From an uncultured Flavobacteriales bacterium (GTDB taxonomy: Bacteria > Bacteroidota > Bacteroidia > Flavobacteriales_D > Parvicellaceae), in NCBI GenBank assembly GCA_905480225.1, contig CAJQPO010000114.1, positions 1-34,449 on the forward strand: 34,449 nucleotides of DNA. Direction: 5' to 3'. Within the stretch, counting starts at the first letter, position 1, and every line of letters starts with the position of its first letter. A model generated the notes under the pieces. The model did not search any database. It was given only the letters and a program-made list of their open reading frames with translations, and had not been told where the DNA came from. A program made the translations under genes and the position numbers. Below are positions 8,362 to 17,183 of this stretch, in pieces.

Positions 8362-9009
8362 TTATTGTTTGGTAATTGTCGCCGTGCATGATCCAACTCC
8401 ACCTATCAACGGAATTTGGCTACTATCATAATTAAAGGTAACCGTCATTTCAGTTCCACTGGCATTCATAGTGCCAGCGCCATCAAAAACAACATCACCA
8501 CCGATAGTACTGATAGTTTGTGATGAAAAAGTAATGGTCGAGCCACTAATAGTTGCGGTAGCCATACCTCCTACTGCATTCAAAAAGTTATCAAACTGCA
8601 AACCATCTGAACCTGACGCAACACCTTCCTGGGCAGAATTCAAAGGAAATGCAGTTGCAGAACAATCTGAAGCAAGGTTGTACGAGCCTATATAATTACT
8701 TTGACTAATAACCACATTAACCGCTCTAGACAAATTAGCTGTTCCATACTCGTTTTCAGCAGTATAAGTAACCTCAAATGATCCAGAAGTAGATGTGTTA
8801 ACGGCTGAAAGATCTGCAGTAACCGTTGCTACACTTTCATCTGGGTTAATTGCCGTTGCACCGGCATCCGCGTATGTGCTGCCAACCGTTACCAAATCAG
8901 GATTGTTTCCAAGAATAGTTATGGTAGGTGGATTTTTGTCTTTTTTACATGCAACAAATGCAATTATTAAAGCAAGACTTAGTATTGAAATAAATTTTTT
9001 GTTTCTCAT
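8362..9009 (-). CDS. Ig-like (DUF5011-type) lipoprotein
   Basis: 215-residue secreted lipoprotein from the preferred start MRNKKF at 9009; a longer frame to 9042 puts eleven extra residues before a normal signal peptide. The signal peptide ends in the lipobox FVAC, followed by KKDKNPP. Residues about 26-100 are an immunoglobulin-like repeat of the DUF5011 kind: PTITILGNNPDLVTVGSTYADAGATA is its hallmark, and VTYTAENEYGTANLSRAVNVV its last strands. The remaining 110 residues are a beta-rich domain with two cysteines (SDCSATAF and GSCTATIT), resembling C-terminal domains of other Bacteroidota surface lipoproteins. Probable role is surface adhesion or structural; no enzymatic residues are seen. 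It stands alone between two short terminator-ended cassettes. Confidence 0.85.
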   Translation of the reverse strand: MRNKKFISILSLALIIAFVACKKDKNPPTITILGNNPDLVTVGSTYADAGATAINPDESVATVTADLSAVNTSTSGSFEVTYTAENEYGTANLSRAVNVVISQSNYIGSYNLASDCSATAFPLNSAQEGVASGSDGLQFDNFLNAVGGMATATISGSTITFSSQTISTIGGDVVFDGAGTMNASGTEMTVTFNYDSSQIPLIGGVGSCTATITKQ

Positions 9010-9108
9010 AGTTACAGATTTAATTTCTACGAAAATAATCAAAAGCAGTATATGTTTTTCGTTTAGTCAATTTTTCAACTAATTCTAAACCAAAAAATAG
9101 GCCTAAAA

Positions 9109-9141
9109 AAAAGCACCAACTTAGGAGGAGTTGGTGCTTTT
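9109..9141 (-). terminator. Strong terminator of minus-strand cassette B
   Basis: Perfect 13-bp stem (9109-9121 with 9129-9141), loop of seven, and a run of eight U on the minus strand. It separates cassette B from the lipoprotein gene that starts 100 bp further on. It could act as an attenuator if transcription continues from the cassette into the lipoprotein. Confidence 0.88.
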
Positions 9142-9170
9142 GTTTCGTGACGAAACTTGTAGATGGCGTG

Positions 9171-9242
9171 TTAGTTATTAGCAGTAAGCAATATGGGGTT
9201 TAATTTAGCTGAGCTATATCTCAGAATAAACTTAATAAACAC
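9171..9242 (-). CDS. Candidate 23-residue ORF, cassette B
   Basis: GTG at 9242 to TAA at 9171 encodes 23 residues, VFIKFILRYSSAKLNPIL then LTANN. It sits between a good promoter (9290-9319) and a 13-bp terminator (9109-9141), the same arrangement as cassette A. There is no ATG in this frame; the only nearby ATG (9247-9245 region) reads just four codons before a stop. The RNA has several stems: CTGAG/CTCAG within the ORF, and TTTCG/CGAAA just before the terminator. It may be a leader peptide, a small protein or a structured RNA; coding status is unproven. Confidence 0.33.
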   Translation of the reverse strand: MFIKFILRYSSAKLNPILLTANN

Positions 9243-9289
9243 CCATTTGTAAAATTTTTAATTAAACTTGGTTTATTCGTCTGATTCTT

Positions 9290-9355
9290 CAATAATACAA
9301 ATATTTTTTCAAAAAACAACGATTAAACCGAATATTATTTCGATTAAACCACTTT
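9290..9355 (-). promoter_or_regulatory. Promoter and repeat-type operator of cassette B
   Basis: Minus strand: TTG (9317-9319), 19 bp, TATTATTG (9290-9297), which is a good Bacteroidota promoter. Just upstream the 10-mer GGTTTAATCG occurs twice with a 21-bp period, the phasing used by proteins that bind direct repeats on one face of DNA. The same region aligns with the promoter of cassette A. Confidence 0.55.
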
Positions 9356-9359
9356 TTTT

Positions 9360-9593
9360 AAAGATGAATAGAATTTAGGGCAAGCAAACATAATCGATCA
9401 TTGTGTTGTTTTCCCAAGAATTATCGTCCTTTAATCAGCACAGAAAACAAACCAAAATGACCCCGATGAACCACTTAGATAGAAGCGTTTGTTTTAGGAA
9501 TTGACCACACTGAAAAACTGTCTAGGCTTGCCAATATGGAAGACACTACCCCATTATTCATAAAAACCAATGATTACGAACTAATCGCTTCGC
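9360..9593. other. Intergenic region with a possible degraded plus-strand ORF
   Basis: The plus strand is open from 9479 to 9640 (about 53 codons, e.g. EAFVLGIDHTEKLSRLANM) with an internal ATG at 9536. Another ATG frame at 9457 (MTPMNHLD) is one base out of register with it. This could be the remnant of a small frameshifted gene. Nothing recognisable was found, and the last part overlaps the thioesterase antisense. Confidence 0.2.
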
Positions 9594-10031
9594 TTATTGA
9601 TAACCGATTTTTTGACTCAACATCACCTTACTCTTAACAAAATTACCAGTGCCGAAAGCCACCTCCTTGCCAACGTCATTGAAGAGTGTCGCTGAAGCAG
9701 AAAATAAATTTTCCGACGAAAAACGAATTTCTCCAAATGCACGAACCTTTCCTTCAGATACGGGCCGAACTAAATTAACATTAAAAGATGTCGTGAGAAC
9801 GAAATAATCATCGACCACGGAGTTGACAGCGAAAAATGCTGCATCATCCAACAACTTAAAATAGACTGAACCGTGCATAGCGCCTAGCGCATGAAAATAT
9901 TGATCACTCACTTCCAATCCAACACTGCATCTTCCTTCAGAAATAGTTATGGTAGAAGTGCCATACAATGCTTTATTGAAATTTGCGCCAAGATACATGC
10001 GCTCCAATTTGCGAAAATGCTCTGCACCCAT
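9594..10031 (-). CDS. PaaI-like hotdog-fold thioesterase
   Basis: 145-residue hotdog-fold acyl-CoA thioesterase of the PaaI/YbgC-like group. The key segment is ALGAMHGSVYFKLLDDAAFFAVNS (about 49-72): the HGS turn and the following helix with the acidic residues line the active site in this family. The C-terminal half shows the usual strands (VLTTSFNVNLVRPVSEGKVRAFGEI and SASATLFNDVGKEVAFGTGNF). It starts 9 nt after the small membrane protein gene and should be co-transcribed with it. The acyl substrate is not predictable. In Flavobacteria such genes sometimes lie next to menaquinone genes, but none is seen here. Confidence 0.88.
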   Translation of the reverse strand: MGAEHFRKLERMYLGANFNKALYGTSTITISEGRCSVGLEVSDQYFHALGAMHGSVYFKLLDDAAFFAVNSVVDDYFVLTTSFNVNLVRPVSEGKVRAFGEIRFSSENLFSASATLFNDVGKEVAFGTGNFVKSKVMLSQKIGYQ

Positions 10032-10040
10032 TTCGTCTGA

Positions 10041-10238
10041 TTAATTTGTTGGCAAGATAGAATCTACTTTTGTCTCAACTTCAGAATTTATAGCATCCTT
10101 GGTTTTTGACTTTAAACCATTTAACAAATCGTCTCCTTTTTCTTTAACTTCTTGACAAAATGTCTCGGGATACATATAGATATAAACGTTTTCACCCACT
10201 AAAGCGATGAACAATATAAATATGAGTATACTTTTCAT
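10041..10238 (-). CDS. Small membrane-anchored or secreted protein
   Basis: 65-residue protein, not recognised. An N-terminal hydrophobic segment (about 3-23, SILIFILFIALVGENVYIYMY) is a signal anchor or signal peptide without a lipobox. The rest is a hydrophilic, charged helix (EVKEKGDDLLNGLKSKTKDAINSEVETKVDSILPTN) that resembles short amphipathic helical tails. It begins only 15 nt after the terminator hairpin of the TPR gene, so its promoter must overlap that terminator or it relies on read-through. It precedes the thioesterase by 9 nt. Confidence 0.65.
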   Translation of the reverse strand: MKSILIFILFIALVGENVYIYMYPETFCQEVKEKGDDLLNGLKSKTKDAINSEVETKVDSILPTN

Positions 10239-10253
10239 AAATCAAGAGTACAA

Positions 10254-10290
10254 AAAAAGGCCTTTTGAAATGGAGTCAAAAGGCCTTTTT
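10254..10290 (-). terminator. Terminator after the TPR gene
   Basis: Perfect 15-bp stem (10254-10268 with 10276-10290), 7-nt loop, with U-runs on both strands. It begins 22 nt after the stop of the TPR gene and ends the gyrA-TPR transcription unit. Confidence 0.9.
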
Positions 10291-10311
10291 ATTAAAAGTT
10301 CTTTGTTAAAA

Positions 10312-11535
10312 TTAGCCTTGTAATTTCTTTTTCATTTCTGACCACTTCTCATCCAAACCTAGACGGCCATAAATTTGCTTCAAAGCAGTCATCGTATTCC
10401 GATCTTCAGCATTTATACTGTGTGCCTTTTCCAAAACCGGCATGGCCTTATTCATTAATTCCTCCGCTTTTTTTACTTTCTCATCCTGCAGCACTACGTC
10501 TGTTAACGTCTGCACTTCATCATAAATCTCAACAGCTTGATTAAAATAGGACACTCCTTTAGAATACAATCCATCAAAATAGTTTGGATCAATTGCCAAT
10601 GCTGCGTCGTATGCTTTTTCCGCATCTGCATATCTTTTAAGATTATCATAAATGGTTCCTATTGAAAAATGCAGAACCGGGTTATTAGGTTCTTTCGCAA
10701 TAACTTTCGCCATACTCTCCTCCGCTTTGGCATATTGTTCGGAAAGTAAATATCCATTCAATTGTTCTTTTACCAAATCCATATTACCAGGATATTTTTC
10801 AAGAGCCTGTTCAATAGTAGCCCTCGCCAAATCAGATTTCCCTTGTTTAGTTTGTGTTTGCGAAAGTAAAACATGCGTTAAAGCTCCTTGATAACCGAGA
10901 TCAGCACACCTTTTATAGTATACCTCTGCCTCATCGAACTTTTCCAATTTCTCACATGCCAACCCCGCGTTATAAAACGACAACGAATCAGACAACTCTA
11001 TCAGTTCTGCAATATCTGAAGCACCTTTGAACGCCTCATAGGCCTCATCGTACTTTTTTTCATTGAAAAACTGCACACCAGTGGACGCTAATCCCCATCT
11101 CATCAAATTCATTTTCTGCTTTAGCACGGGCCAATGCTCTTTTTTAGCATCTGTTTCCTTGCATTTTTTGGCAGAACCAAACACCGCTTCTTCCATAAGC
11201 TTGGCATTCTTTTCTACATCTGCCTTCACCTCGGAATCGGTACCTGCCATCATCATGTAAGTAATGTATATATCACACCTATACCTCCATAATTTCGGAA
11301 TATCCCGTGATTTCAAAGCTGGCGCAGCAGCTTGCTTGTCGTGCGCCGCATCAATGTAATTCTTTGCTGAAATAATTTTCCCTTTAACTTTTGAGAAATC
11401 ACTTGACTTTTGGGCTTCTGGCAACATTTTCTGAGCAGAGTTGAACGCCAGAGCTGCTGATGTTAAGTCTTTACCTTGCCCAAAAGCAAGCGATGTTAGA
11501 CCTATCATGCAAATTACAATAAGTGTTTTTTTCAT
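10312..11535 (-). CDS. Secreted tetratricopeptide-repeat protein
   Basis: 407-residue periplasmic protein from ATG at 11535 (an ATG four codons upstream at 11547 is also possible). The signal peptide MKKTLIVICMIGLTSLAFGQ is followed by tetratricopeptide repeats covering most of the chain: repeats are clear at LSFYNAGLACEKLEKFDEAEVYYKRCADLGY, LARATIEQALEKYP, and VLHFSIGTIYDNLKRYADAEKAYDAALAIDP. TPR domains mediate protein contacts, so it may act as a scaffold in the envelope. It follows gyrA by about 160 bp on the same strand, and the gyrA-TPR order recurs in Flavobacteria as far as I recall; the functional link is unknown. Ends in a strong terminator. Confidence 0.88.
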   Translation of the reverse strand: MKKTLIVICMIGLTSLAFGQGKDLTSAALAFNSAQKMLPEAQKSSDFSKVKGKIISAKNYIDAAHDKQAAAPALKSRDIPKLWRYRCDIYITYMMMAGTDSEVKADVEKNAKLMEEAVFGSAKKCKETDAKKEHWPVLKQKMNLMRWGLASTGVQFFNEKKYDEAYEAFKGASDIAELIELSDSLSFYNAGLACEKLEKFDEAEVYYKRCADLGYQGALTHVLLSQTQTKQGKSDLARATIEQALEKYPGNMDLVKEQLNGYLLSEQYAKAEESMAKVIAKEPNNPVLHFSIGTIYDNLKRYADAEKAYDAALAIDPNYFDGLYSKGVSYFNQAVEIYDEVQTLTDVVLQDEKVKKAEELMNKAMPVLEKAHSINAEDRNTMTALKQIYGRLGLDEKWSEMKKKLQG

Positions 11536-11703
11536 TTTGATTTTCATTTAAATGCTTTTAAAGCACTATTCATTTATATGTGATGCAAAAATATAATTTA
11601 ATCCATAAGCCCTATAGCAATTACTTTGCCAATAAATAATCAGTTTATTGAAATAGGAATCACCCAAAGGAGAATACAACTACTCGAAAACATCATTTAA
11701 CTC

Positions 11704-14316
11704 CTATTCCTCTTCTGAATTACCAGCGTCATCACCAACATTTTCTGGTTCAATTGGATTGCCTTCTTCATCCACATCAATCTCTTCATCATCACTTTTT
11801 TCAACTTTGGCTACAGATGCAATCTCATCCGAACCTCTCAGATTAATTAAACGAACCCCCTGAGTAGCTCTACCCATTGTACGCATGCTTTCAACATGCA
11901 TTCGGATCGTGATACCTGATTTTGTAATAATCATTAAATCATCGTCGTCAGACACGATCTTTATGGAGCATAGCTCACCCGTTTTATCAGTTACATTTAA
12001 TGTTTTAACACCTTTTCCACCTCTATTAGTGATTCTGTAAATTGGCTCGCCATCTTCTGGATCGTTTAGGAAAGTCCGTTTACCGTACCCTTTTTCAGAA
12101 ACAACAAGAATGGTGTCACTAGATTCATTTTCAACGCAAACCATACCAATCACATTATTTCCTTGTCCTACATCAACTCCACGTACACCAGAGGCAGTTC
12201 TACCCATAGCTCGAACCTTCTTTTCATTAAAGCGGATGGCACGACCAGAATTAACAGCTAGCAGGATTTCATTCGACCCATTGGTTAATTTCGCCTCAAG
12301 TAATTCATCTCCCTCACGAATACCAATTGCATTGATTCCATTCGTCCTGGGCCTAGAGTATGCTTCAAGAGCCGTTTTCTTAATCACCCCTTTCTTCGTA
12401 CACATTACTATATAATGTCTATCCACCAATTCATCAACAGCACTCGCTAAACCACTCTCAACATCCTCCTGGATAGCAGGTCGTTTTATATACTCTTCAG
12501 ATTTAACATCACCGGTATTAATATATGCCATTACCTTATCGTCTGGCTCTATATTTACCAAGTTTTGAATCGCTCTTCCTTTTGAGATTTTATTTCCTTC
12601 TGGAACCTCAAACACGCGCATCCAAAAACACTTTCCTTTCTGAGTGAATATCAGTAGGTAATTATGATTAGTTGCTACGAATAAGTGCTCTAAGAAATCT
12701 TTATCTCTGGTATTACTTCCTTTAGAACCCACACCTCCTCTGTGTTGTACTTTGTATTCCGCTAAAGACGTCCTCTTAATGTACCCAGCGTGCGATATAG
12801 TAACCACTACTTCTTCATCCGGAATCAAATCCTCAATCCTCATTTCGCTTGCAGAATACTCTATTGTTGATCGCCTTTCATCACCGTACTTATCTCTTAT
12901 TTCTTCAAGTTCTGTTTTGATGATTAACATTCTTCTACCTTCATTGGCCAGGATATCTTTTAAGTCTGTAATTTTTTCAATCAGCTCATTGTATTCTGTT
13001 CTAAGCTTGTCTTGCTCCAGCCCTGTAAGTTGACGAAGTCTCATTTCCACAATGGCTCTTGACTGAATGTCCGAAAGCTCAAATCGTTCAATAAGCTTTT
13101 CCCTGGCCTCTTCAGGACTCTTTGAAGCCCTTATGAGCGCAATCACTTCATCGATGTTGTCCGAGGCGATTATTAACCCCTCCAGGATATGCGCTCTTTC
13201 TTCTGCCTTTCTTAATTCGTACTTGGTCCTTCTTACAACAACCTCATGTCTATGTTCAACATAGTGATGAATCATGTCCCTAAGATTCAGTGCAACCGGC
13301 TTGCCATGAACCAATGCAATGTTATTTACAGAAAAAGACGATTGAAGTGCTGTATACTTGTATAATTTGTTTAATACTACGTTCGGAATTGCATCTCTTT
13401 TAAGCTCATACACGATCCGCATTCCATTTCTATCGGATTCATCTCTAATGTCCGAAATGCCATCTATTTTTTTATCATTAACCAAATCAGCCGTTTTCTT
13501 AATCATATCGGCTTTATTGACCATGTATGGGATTTCGGAAACAATAATAGCTTCGCGACCTTCTCTAATTTCTTCAAACGTTGATGTGCCCCGAATAACT
13601 ACTCTTCCTCTACCTTCCTCAAAGGCAGATTTAACGCCTTCATAACCGTAAATTGTACCACCTGTTGGGAAATCTGGAGCTTTGACGTATTCCATTAAGC
13701 CAGCGACATCTATGTCCCGGTTGTCGATGTATGCAATTGTTCCGTTAATAACTTCTGTTAAATTGTGAGGAGGCATGTTTGTGGCCATACCCACCGCAAT
13801 ACCAGAAGCTCCATTAACCAGCAAATTCGGAATCCTGGAAGGTAAAACAGTTGGCTCACTTAAAGAGTCATCGAAATTGGGTCTAAAATCAACTGTTTCC
13901 TTATCCAGATCAGCGAGCATTTCCTCCGCTATCTTTCTTAATCGTGCCTCTGTATAACGCATGGCAGCCGGACTATCTCCATCAACTGAACCAAAGTTAC
14001 CTTGACCATCGACCATCGGATAACGAAGCGACCAACTTTGCGCCATTCTCACCATGGTATCGTAAACAGACGTATCTCCATGAGGATGGTACTTACCCAA
14101 CACTTCACCGACAATTCTTGCCGATTTTTTATACGGTCTGTTTGAGAAGACACCAAGATCTTGCATTCCATAAAGCACCCTTCTATGCACAGGCTTTAAG
14201 CCATCTCTAACGTCTGGCAAAGCCCTTGACACAATCACAGACATTGAATAATCAATGTATGCTGACTTCATTTCTTCCTCTATGCTTACCGGAATAATTC
14301 TTTCTCCTTCTGCCAT
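11704..14316 (-). CDS. gyrA: DNA gyrase subunit A
   Basis: 870-residue type II topoisomerase subunit that cuts and reseals DNA during negative supercoiling. The catalytic tyrosine is Tyr121 ([10 protein letters not shown]). The quinolone-resistance region reads [18 protein letters not shown]: Thr82 sits where E. coli has Ser83, and Asp86 where it has Asp87. Thr at this site occurs naturally in other bacteria, so it is not evidence of resistance. The C-terminal domain has a GyrA-box-like QHRGGVG at 524-530 (one or two changes from QRRGGKG), which supports gyrase rather than topoisomerase IV. The last 30 residues are strongly acidic ([18 protein letters not shown]). Divergent from clpC and followed by a TPR gene. 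Confidence 0.97.
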   Translation of the reverse strand: MAEGERIIPVSIEEEMKSAYIDYSMSVIVSRALPDVRDGLKPVHRRVLYGMQDLGVFSNRPYKKSARIVGEVLGKYHPHGDTSVYDTMVRMAQSWSLRYPMVDGQGNFGSVDGDSPAAMRYTEARLRKIAEEMLADLDKETVDFRPNFDDSLSEPTVLPSRIPNLLVNGASGIAVGMATNMPPHNLTEVINGTIAYIDNRDIDVAGLMEYVKAPDFPTGGTIYGYEGVKSAFEEGRGRVVIRGTSTFEEIREGREAIIVSEIPYMVNKADMIKKTADLVNDKKIDGISDIRDESDRNGMRIVYELKRDAIPNVVLNKLYKYTALQSSFSVNNIALVHGKPVALNLRDMIHHYVEHRHEVVVRRTKYELRKAEERAHILEGLIIASDNIDEVIALIRASKSPEEAREKLIERFELSDIQSRAIVEMRLRQLTGLEQDKLRTEYNELIEKITDLKDILANEGRRMLIIKTELEEIRDKYGDERRSTIEYSASEMRIEDLIPDEEVVVTISHAGYIKRTSLAEYKVQHRGGVGSKGSNTRDKDFLEHLFVATNHNYLLIFTQKGKCFWMRVFEVPEGNKISKGRAIQNLVNIEPDDKVMAYINTGDVKSEEYIKRPAIQEDVESGLASAVDELVDRHYIVMCTKKGVIKKTALEAYSRPRTNGINAIGIREGDELLEAKLTNGSNEILLAVNSGRAIRFNEKKVRAMGRTASGVRGVDVGQGNNVIGMVCVENESSDTILVVSEKGYGKRTFLNDPEDGEPIYRITNRGGKGVKTLNVTDKTGELCSIKIVSDDDDLMIITKSGITIRMHVESMRTMGRATQGVRLINLRGSDEIASVAKVEKSDDEEIDVDEEGNPIEPENVGDDAGNSEEE

Positions 14317-14365
14317 TCTTTCACTATTTTAAAATTTGCACGCTTTTTGATGTAAAAATCAGCAT

Positions 14366-14373
14366 CGAAAGTA
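14366..14373 (-). promoter_or_regulatory. Candidate -7 element of gyrA
   Basis: Minus-strand TACTTTCG, 7 of 8 to TAnnTTTG, 50 bp before the gyrA start codon. No TTG is present at -33, so this is a weak call. Confidence 0.3.
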
Positions 14374-14454
14374 CGGAAACTCATGATTTTTCACACCTTA
14401 TATATAAAGAAAATTGTTCACAAAATTCTGTTAATAAGATGCCGTCTAAATACC

Positions 14455-14483
14455 TTAGTTTAAATTGAGTATTTCTACCTTTG
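14455..14483 (+). promoter_or_regulatory. Candidate clpC promoter
   Basis: TACCTTTG at 14476-14483 matches the Bacteroidota -7 consensus TAnnTTTG exactly; TTAG at 14455-14458 lies 17 bp upstream as a weak -33 element. The resulting leader would be about 58 nt. No CtsR- or HrcA-type (CIRCE) operator is visible here. Confidence 0.6.
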
Positions 14484-14534
14484 AATTAAGTGGCCTTTCG
14501 ATAAGGAATTAGTATAAATTTGATGTAAATTGTG

Positions 14535-14542
14535 TTAGGAGG
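14535..14542 (+). promoter_or_regulatory. Perfect Shine-Dalgarno sequence of clpC
   Basis: TTAGGAGG, five bases before the clpC ATG. It pairs with the 3' end of 16S rRNA over the full core. The other genes of the window have A-rich leaders without such a motif, as is usual in Bacteroidota, so this site stands out. Confidence 0.9.
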
Positions 14543-14547
14543 TTTTT

Positions 14548-17163
14548 ATGGAAGCGAAGTTTTCACCAAGAGTTAAAGATGTCATTACTTTCAGTAGAGA
14601 GGAAGCATTAAGACTTGGTCATGAATATATAGGAGTTGAGCATTTACTGTTAGGCATTATCCGAGAAGGTGAAGGCGTAGCTGTAAAAATCATGAAGGAA
14701 AGTGGCATCGACATGAAAGAATTGCGTCAAAAAGTCGAAAACGCGATTCAATCAAATAATAGAAAATCTGTTAACTTAGGAAATATACCACTAGTCAAGC
14801 AAGCTGAAAAAGTTCTTAAAATCACTTATCTCGAAGCGAAACTTTACAAAAGTGCCATGATTGGGACGGAGCATTTGCTTCTTTCTATTTTGAAAGATGA
14901 AGATAATATTGCGACACAAACACTTAATAAATTTAAATTGAATTACGATAAGGTGAAGGACGAACTAGATTACATGACTGGAGAAGGTAATGAAGATTTT
15001 AAAGCGGATTTTCCGGGTAGCGAAGCAGAAGATGAGGGTGAAGAAGAAACATACGGCTCAGGTGGCGGAGGTAGTGGTGGTGCCAGAAAAGCAGAATCAA
15101 AATCTAAAACACCGGTTCTAGATAATTTCGGAAGAGATCTTACTCTTATGGCCGAAGAAGACAAACTGGATCCAATTGTTGGTCGCGACCACGAAATTGA
15201 ACGTGTTTCTCAAATTCTATCCAGAAGAAAGAAAAACAATCCTATCCTAATTGGAGAGCCAGGAGTTGGCAAATCAGCAATAGCGGAAGGGCTTGCATTA
15301 CGCATTGTGCAGCGCAAAGTGTCTAGAGTTCTCTTCAACAAGAGAATTGTCTCCCTTGATTTAGCCTCTTTAGTGGCTGGAACAAAATACCGAGGACAAT
15401 TTGAAGAAAGGATGAAGGCTGTTATGAATGAGCTTGAAAAAGACAGGGACATCATTCTATTCATTGATGAAATTCATACCATAATTGGCGCTGGAGGCGC
15501 ATCCGGTTCACTGGATGCATCCAACATGTTCAAACCCGCTTTAGCGCGTGGTGAGCTTCAGGCAATAGGCGCTACCACATTAGACGAATACCGTCAGTAC
15601 ATTGAAAAAGACGGAGCATTGGAAAGACGGTTTCAAAAAGTATTGGTTGAGCCAACTTCGCAAGAAGAGACTTATGAAATCTTAAATAACATCAAAGAAA
15701 AATACGAAGATCATCACAGCGTCACGTACACTGATGATGCGATTAAAGCTTGCGTTAAACTCACTGCAAGGTATATACCCGATAGACATTTACCAGACAA
15801 AGCAATCGATGCATTAGACGAGGTAGGGTCAAGAGTGCACATCACTAATATCAATGTACCGCAGAACATCATTGATATTGAAAACCGAATTGAAGAAGTT
15901 AAAGAAGAAAAAAATCAAGTTGTAAAGTCGCAACGATACGAAGAAGCTGCTCGGTTAAGAGACTCCGAAAGGAAACTTTCGGAAGAACTAGAAACTGCAA
16001 AAACAGTTTGGGAGAACGAGTCAAAAATTAAAAGAGAACTTGTTTCAGAAGAAAATGTCGCCGAAGTTGTAGCGATGATGACTGGTGTACCTGTGACTAG
16101 AATAGCTGAGAAAGAAAGCAACAGGCTTGTTAAAATGAGCGATAACTTGAGCGACTCTGTTATTGGCCAAAATGAAGCAATTAAGAAAGTTGTACGAGCG
16201 ATTCAACGAAATAGAGCCGGCTTAAAAGACCCAGAAAAGCCTATAGGATCCTTTATTTTCCTTGGCCCAACAGGTGTTGGTAAAACTCAATTTTGTAAAG
16301 AATTAGCCAAATACATGTTTGACTCTGAAGAAGCGCTAATCAGAATCGATATGTCTGAATACATGGAGAAGTTTGCCGTTTCAAGACTAATTGGAGCACC
16401 TCCTGGATACGTTGGTTATGAAGAAGGAGGACAACTTACTGAAAAAGTAAGAAGACGCCCCTACTCGATTGTTTTATTGGATGAGATTGAAAAAGCACAC
16501 CCAGATGTTTTTAATTTGCTACTACAAGCGCTTGATGACGGTCAGCTTACAGATAGTCTCGGAAGAAAAATTGATTTCCGAAATGTCATCATCATCATGA
16601 CATCCAATATTGGCGCGCGTCAGTTACAAGATTTTGGAACTGGTGTCGGCTTTGGAACCAAAGCCAAAGAAAATCAAAAAGAGGATGAGTCTAAGGCCAT
16701 CATTCACAATGCGCTTAAAAAGGCATTTGCTCCTGAATTTTTGAACAGAATTGATGATATGATTCTTTTTAATTCTTTGGGACGTGAGGAGATTCACAAA
16801 ATAATAGACATAGAATTAGCAAAACTTTTTAGTAGGGTTTCTGAACTCGGATATAAAATTCAATTAACCGAGCAAGCTAAAGATTATATTGCCGAAAAAG
16901 GATTCGATGCTAAATTTGGAGCAAGACCTCTAAAGAGAGCTATTCAAAAATATTTAGAAGACCCTTTAGCGGAACAAATTATCCAAGCCAAATTAGAAGA
17001 AGGTGACACGTTGAAAGTAGACCTGAATAAAGAAGGTGAAATTGCCGTTAAAATTGCTCGGGCGAAAAAAACACCAGCGAAAGGAAAGGCAACAAAAAAA
17101 TCGGACATTAAGGATAAAACGAAAAACGAAAACAATCCGGATCAAGAACCAAAGTCAGAATAA
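14548..17163 (+). CDS. clpC: ATP-dependent Clp protease ATPase subunit ClpC
   Basis: 871-residue Hsp100 unfoldase that feeds proteins to ClpP. Domains: two Clp_N repeats (about 1-145, RLGHEYIGVEHLLLGI and MIGTEHLLLSIL), an acidic and glycine-rich linker (about 150-185), AAA1 with Walker A GEPGVGKS (236-243) and Walker B ILFIDEIH, a middle domain with a UVR motif (KSQRYEEAARLRDSERKL, about 455-473), AAA2 with Walker A GPTGVGKT (573-580) and Walker B IVLLDEIEKAH, and the ClpP-docking loop VGF (about 700). A C-terminal lysine-rich tail (AKKTPAKGKATKKSDIK) is an extra. The UVR motif and length make ClpC more likely than ClpA or ClpB. The unusually good Shine-Dalgarno may make its translation differ from its neighbours. 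Confidence 0.96.
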   Translation: MEAKFSPRVKDVITFSREEALRLGHEYIGVEHLLLGIIREGEGVAVKIMKESGIDMKELRQKVENAIQSNNRKSVNLGNIPLVKQAEKVLKITYLEAKLYKSAMIGTEHLLLSILKDEDNIATQTLNKFKLNYDKVKDELDYMTGEGNEDFKADFPGSEAEDEGEEETYGSGGGGSGGARKAESKSKTPVLDNFGRDLTLMAEEDKLDPIVGRDHEIERVSQILSRRKKNNPILIGEPGVGKSAIAEGLALRIVQRKVSRVLFNKRIVSLDLASLVAGTKYRGQFEERMKAVMNELEKDRDIILFIDEIHTIIGAGGASGSLDASNMFKPALARGELQAIGATTLDEYRQYIEKDGALERRFQKVLVEPTSQEETYEILNNIKEKYEDHHSVTYTDDAIKACVKLTARYIPDRHLPDKAIDALDEVGSRVHITNINVPQNIIDIENRIEEVKEEKNQVVKSQRYEEAARLRDSERKLSEELETAKTVWENESKIKRELVSEENVAEVVAMMTGVPVTRIAEKESNRLVKMSDNLSDSVIGQNEAIKKVVRAIQRNRAGLKDPEKPIGSFIFLGPTGVGKTQFCKELAKYMFDSEEALIRIDMSEYMEKFAVSRLIGAPPGYVGYEEGGQLTEKVRRRPYSIVLLDEIEKAHPDVFNLLLQALDDGQLTDSLGRKIDFRNVIIIMTSNIGARQLQDFGTGVGFGTKAKENQKEDESKAIIHNALKKAFAPEFLNRIDDMILFNSLGREEIHKIIDIELAKLFSRVSELGYKIQLTEQAKDYIAEKGFDAKFGARPLKRAIQKYLEDPLAEQIIQAKLEEGDTLKVDLNKEGEIAVKIARAKKTPAKGKATKKSDIKDKTKNENNPDQEPKSE

Positions 17164-17183
17164 AACGAACTCGGTTTATCTTT

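Noticed and set aside
9109-9320. 6S RNA at cassette B
   Set aside because: The transcript has a hairpin with an internal bubble, but the closing stem and the large symmetrical bulge of 6S RNA could not be found convincingly.
14041-14090. Thr82 in GyrA as a quinolone-resistance change
   Set aside because: Thr occurs naturally at the position of E. coli Ser83 in some bacteria, and Asp86 (E. coli Asp87) is intact; there is no evidence of resistance.
17164-17183. Bidirectional terminator between clpC and the barrel gene
   Set aside because: The only pairing is four bases long, too weak to call.
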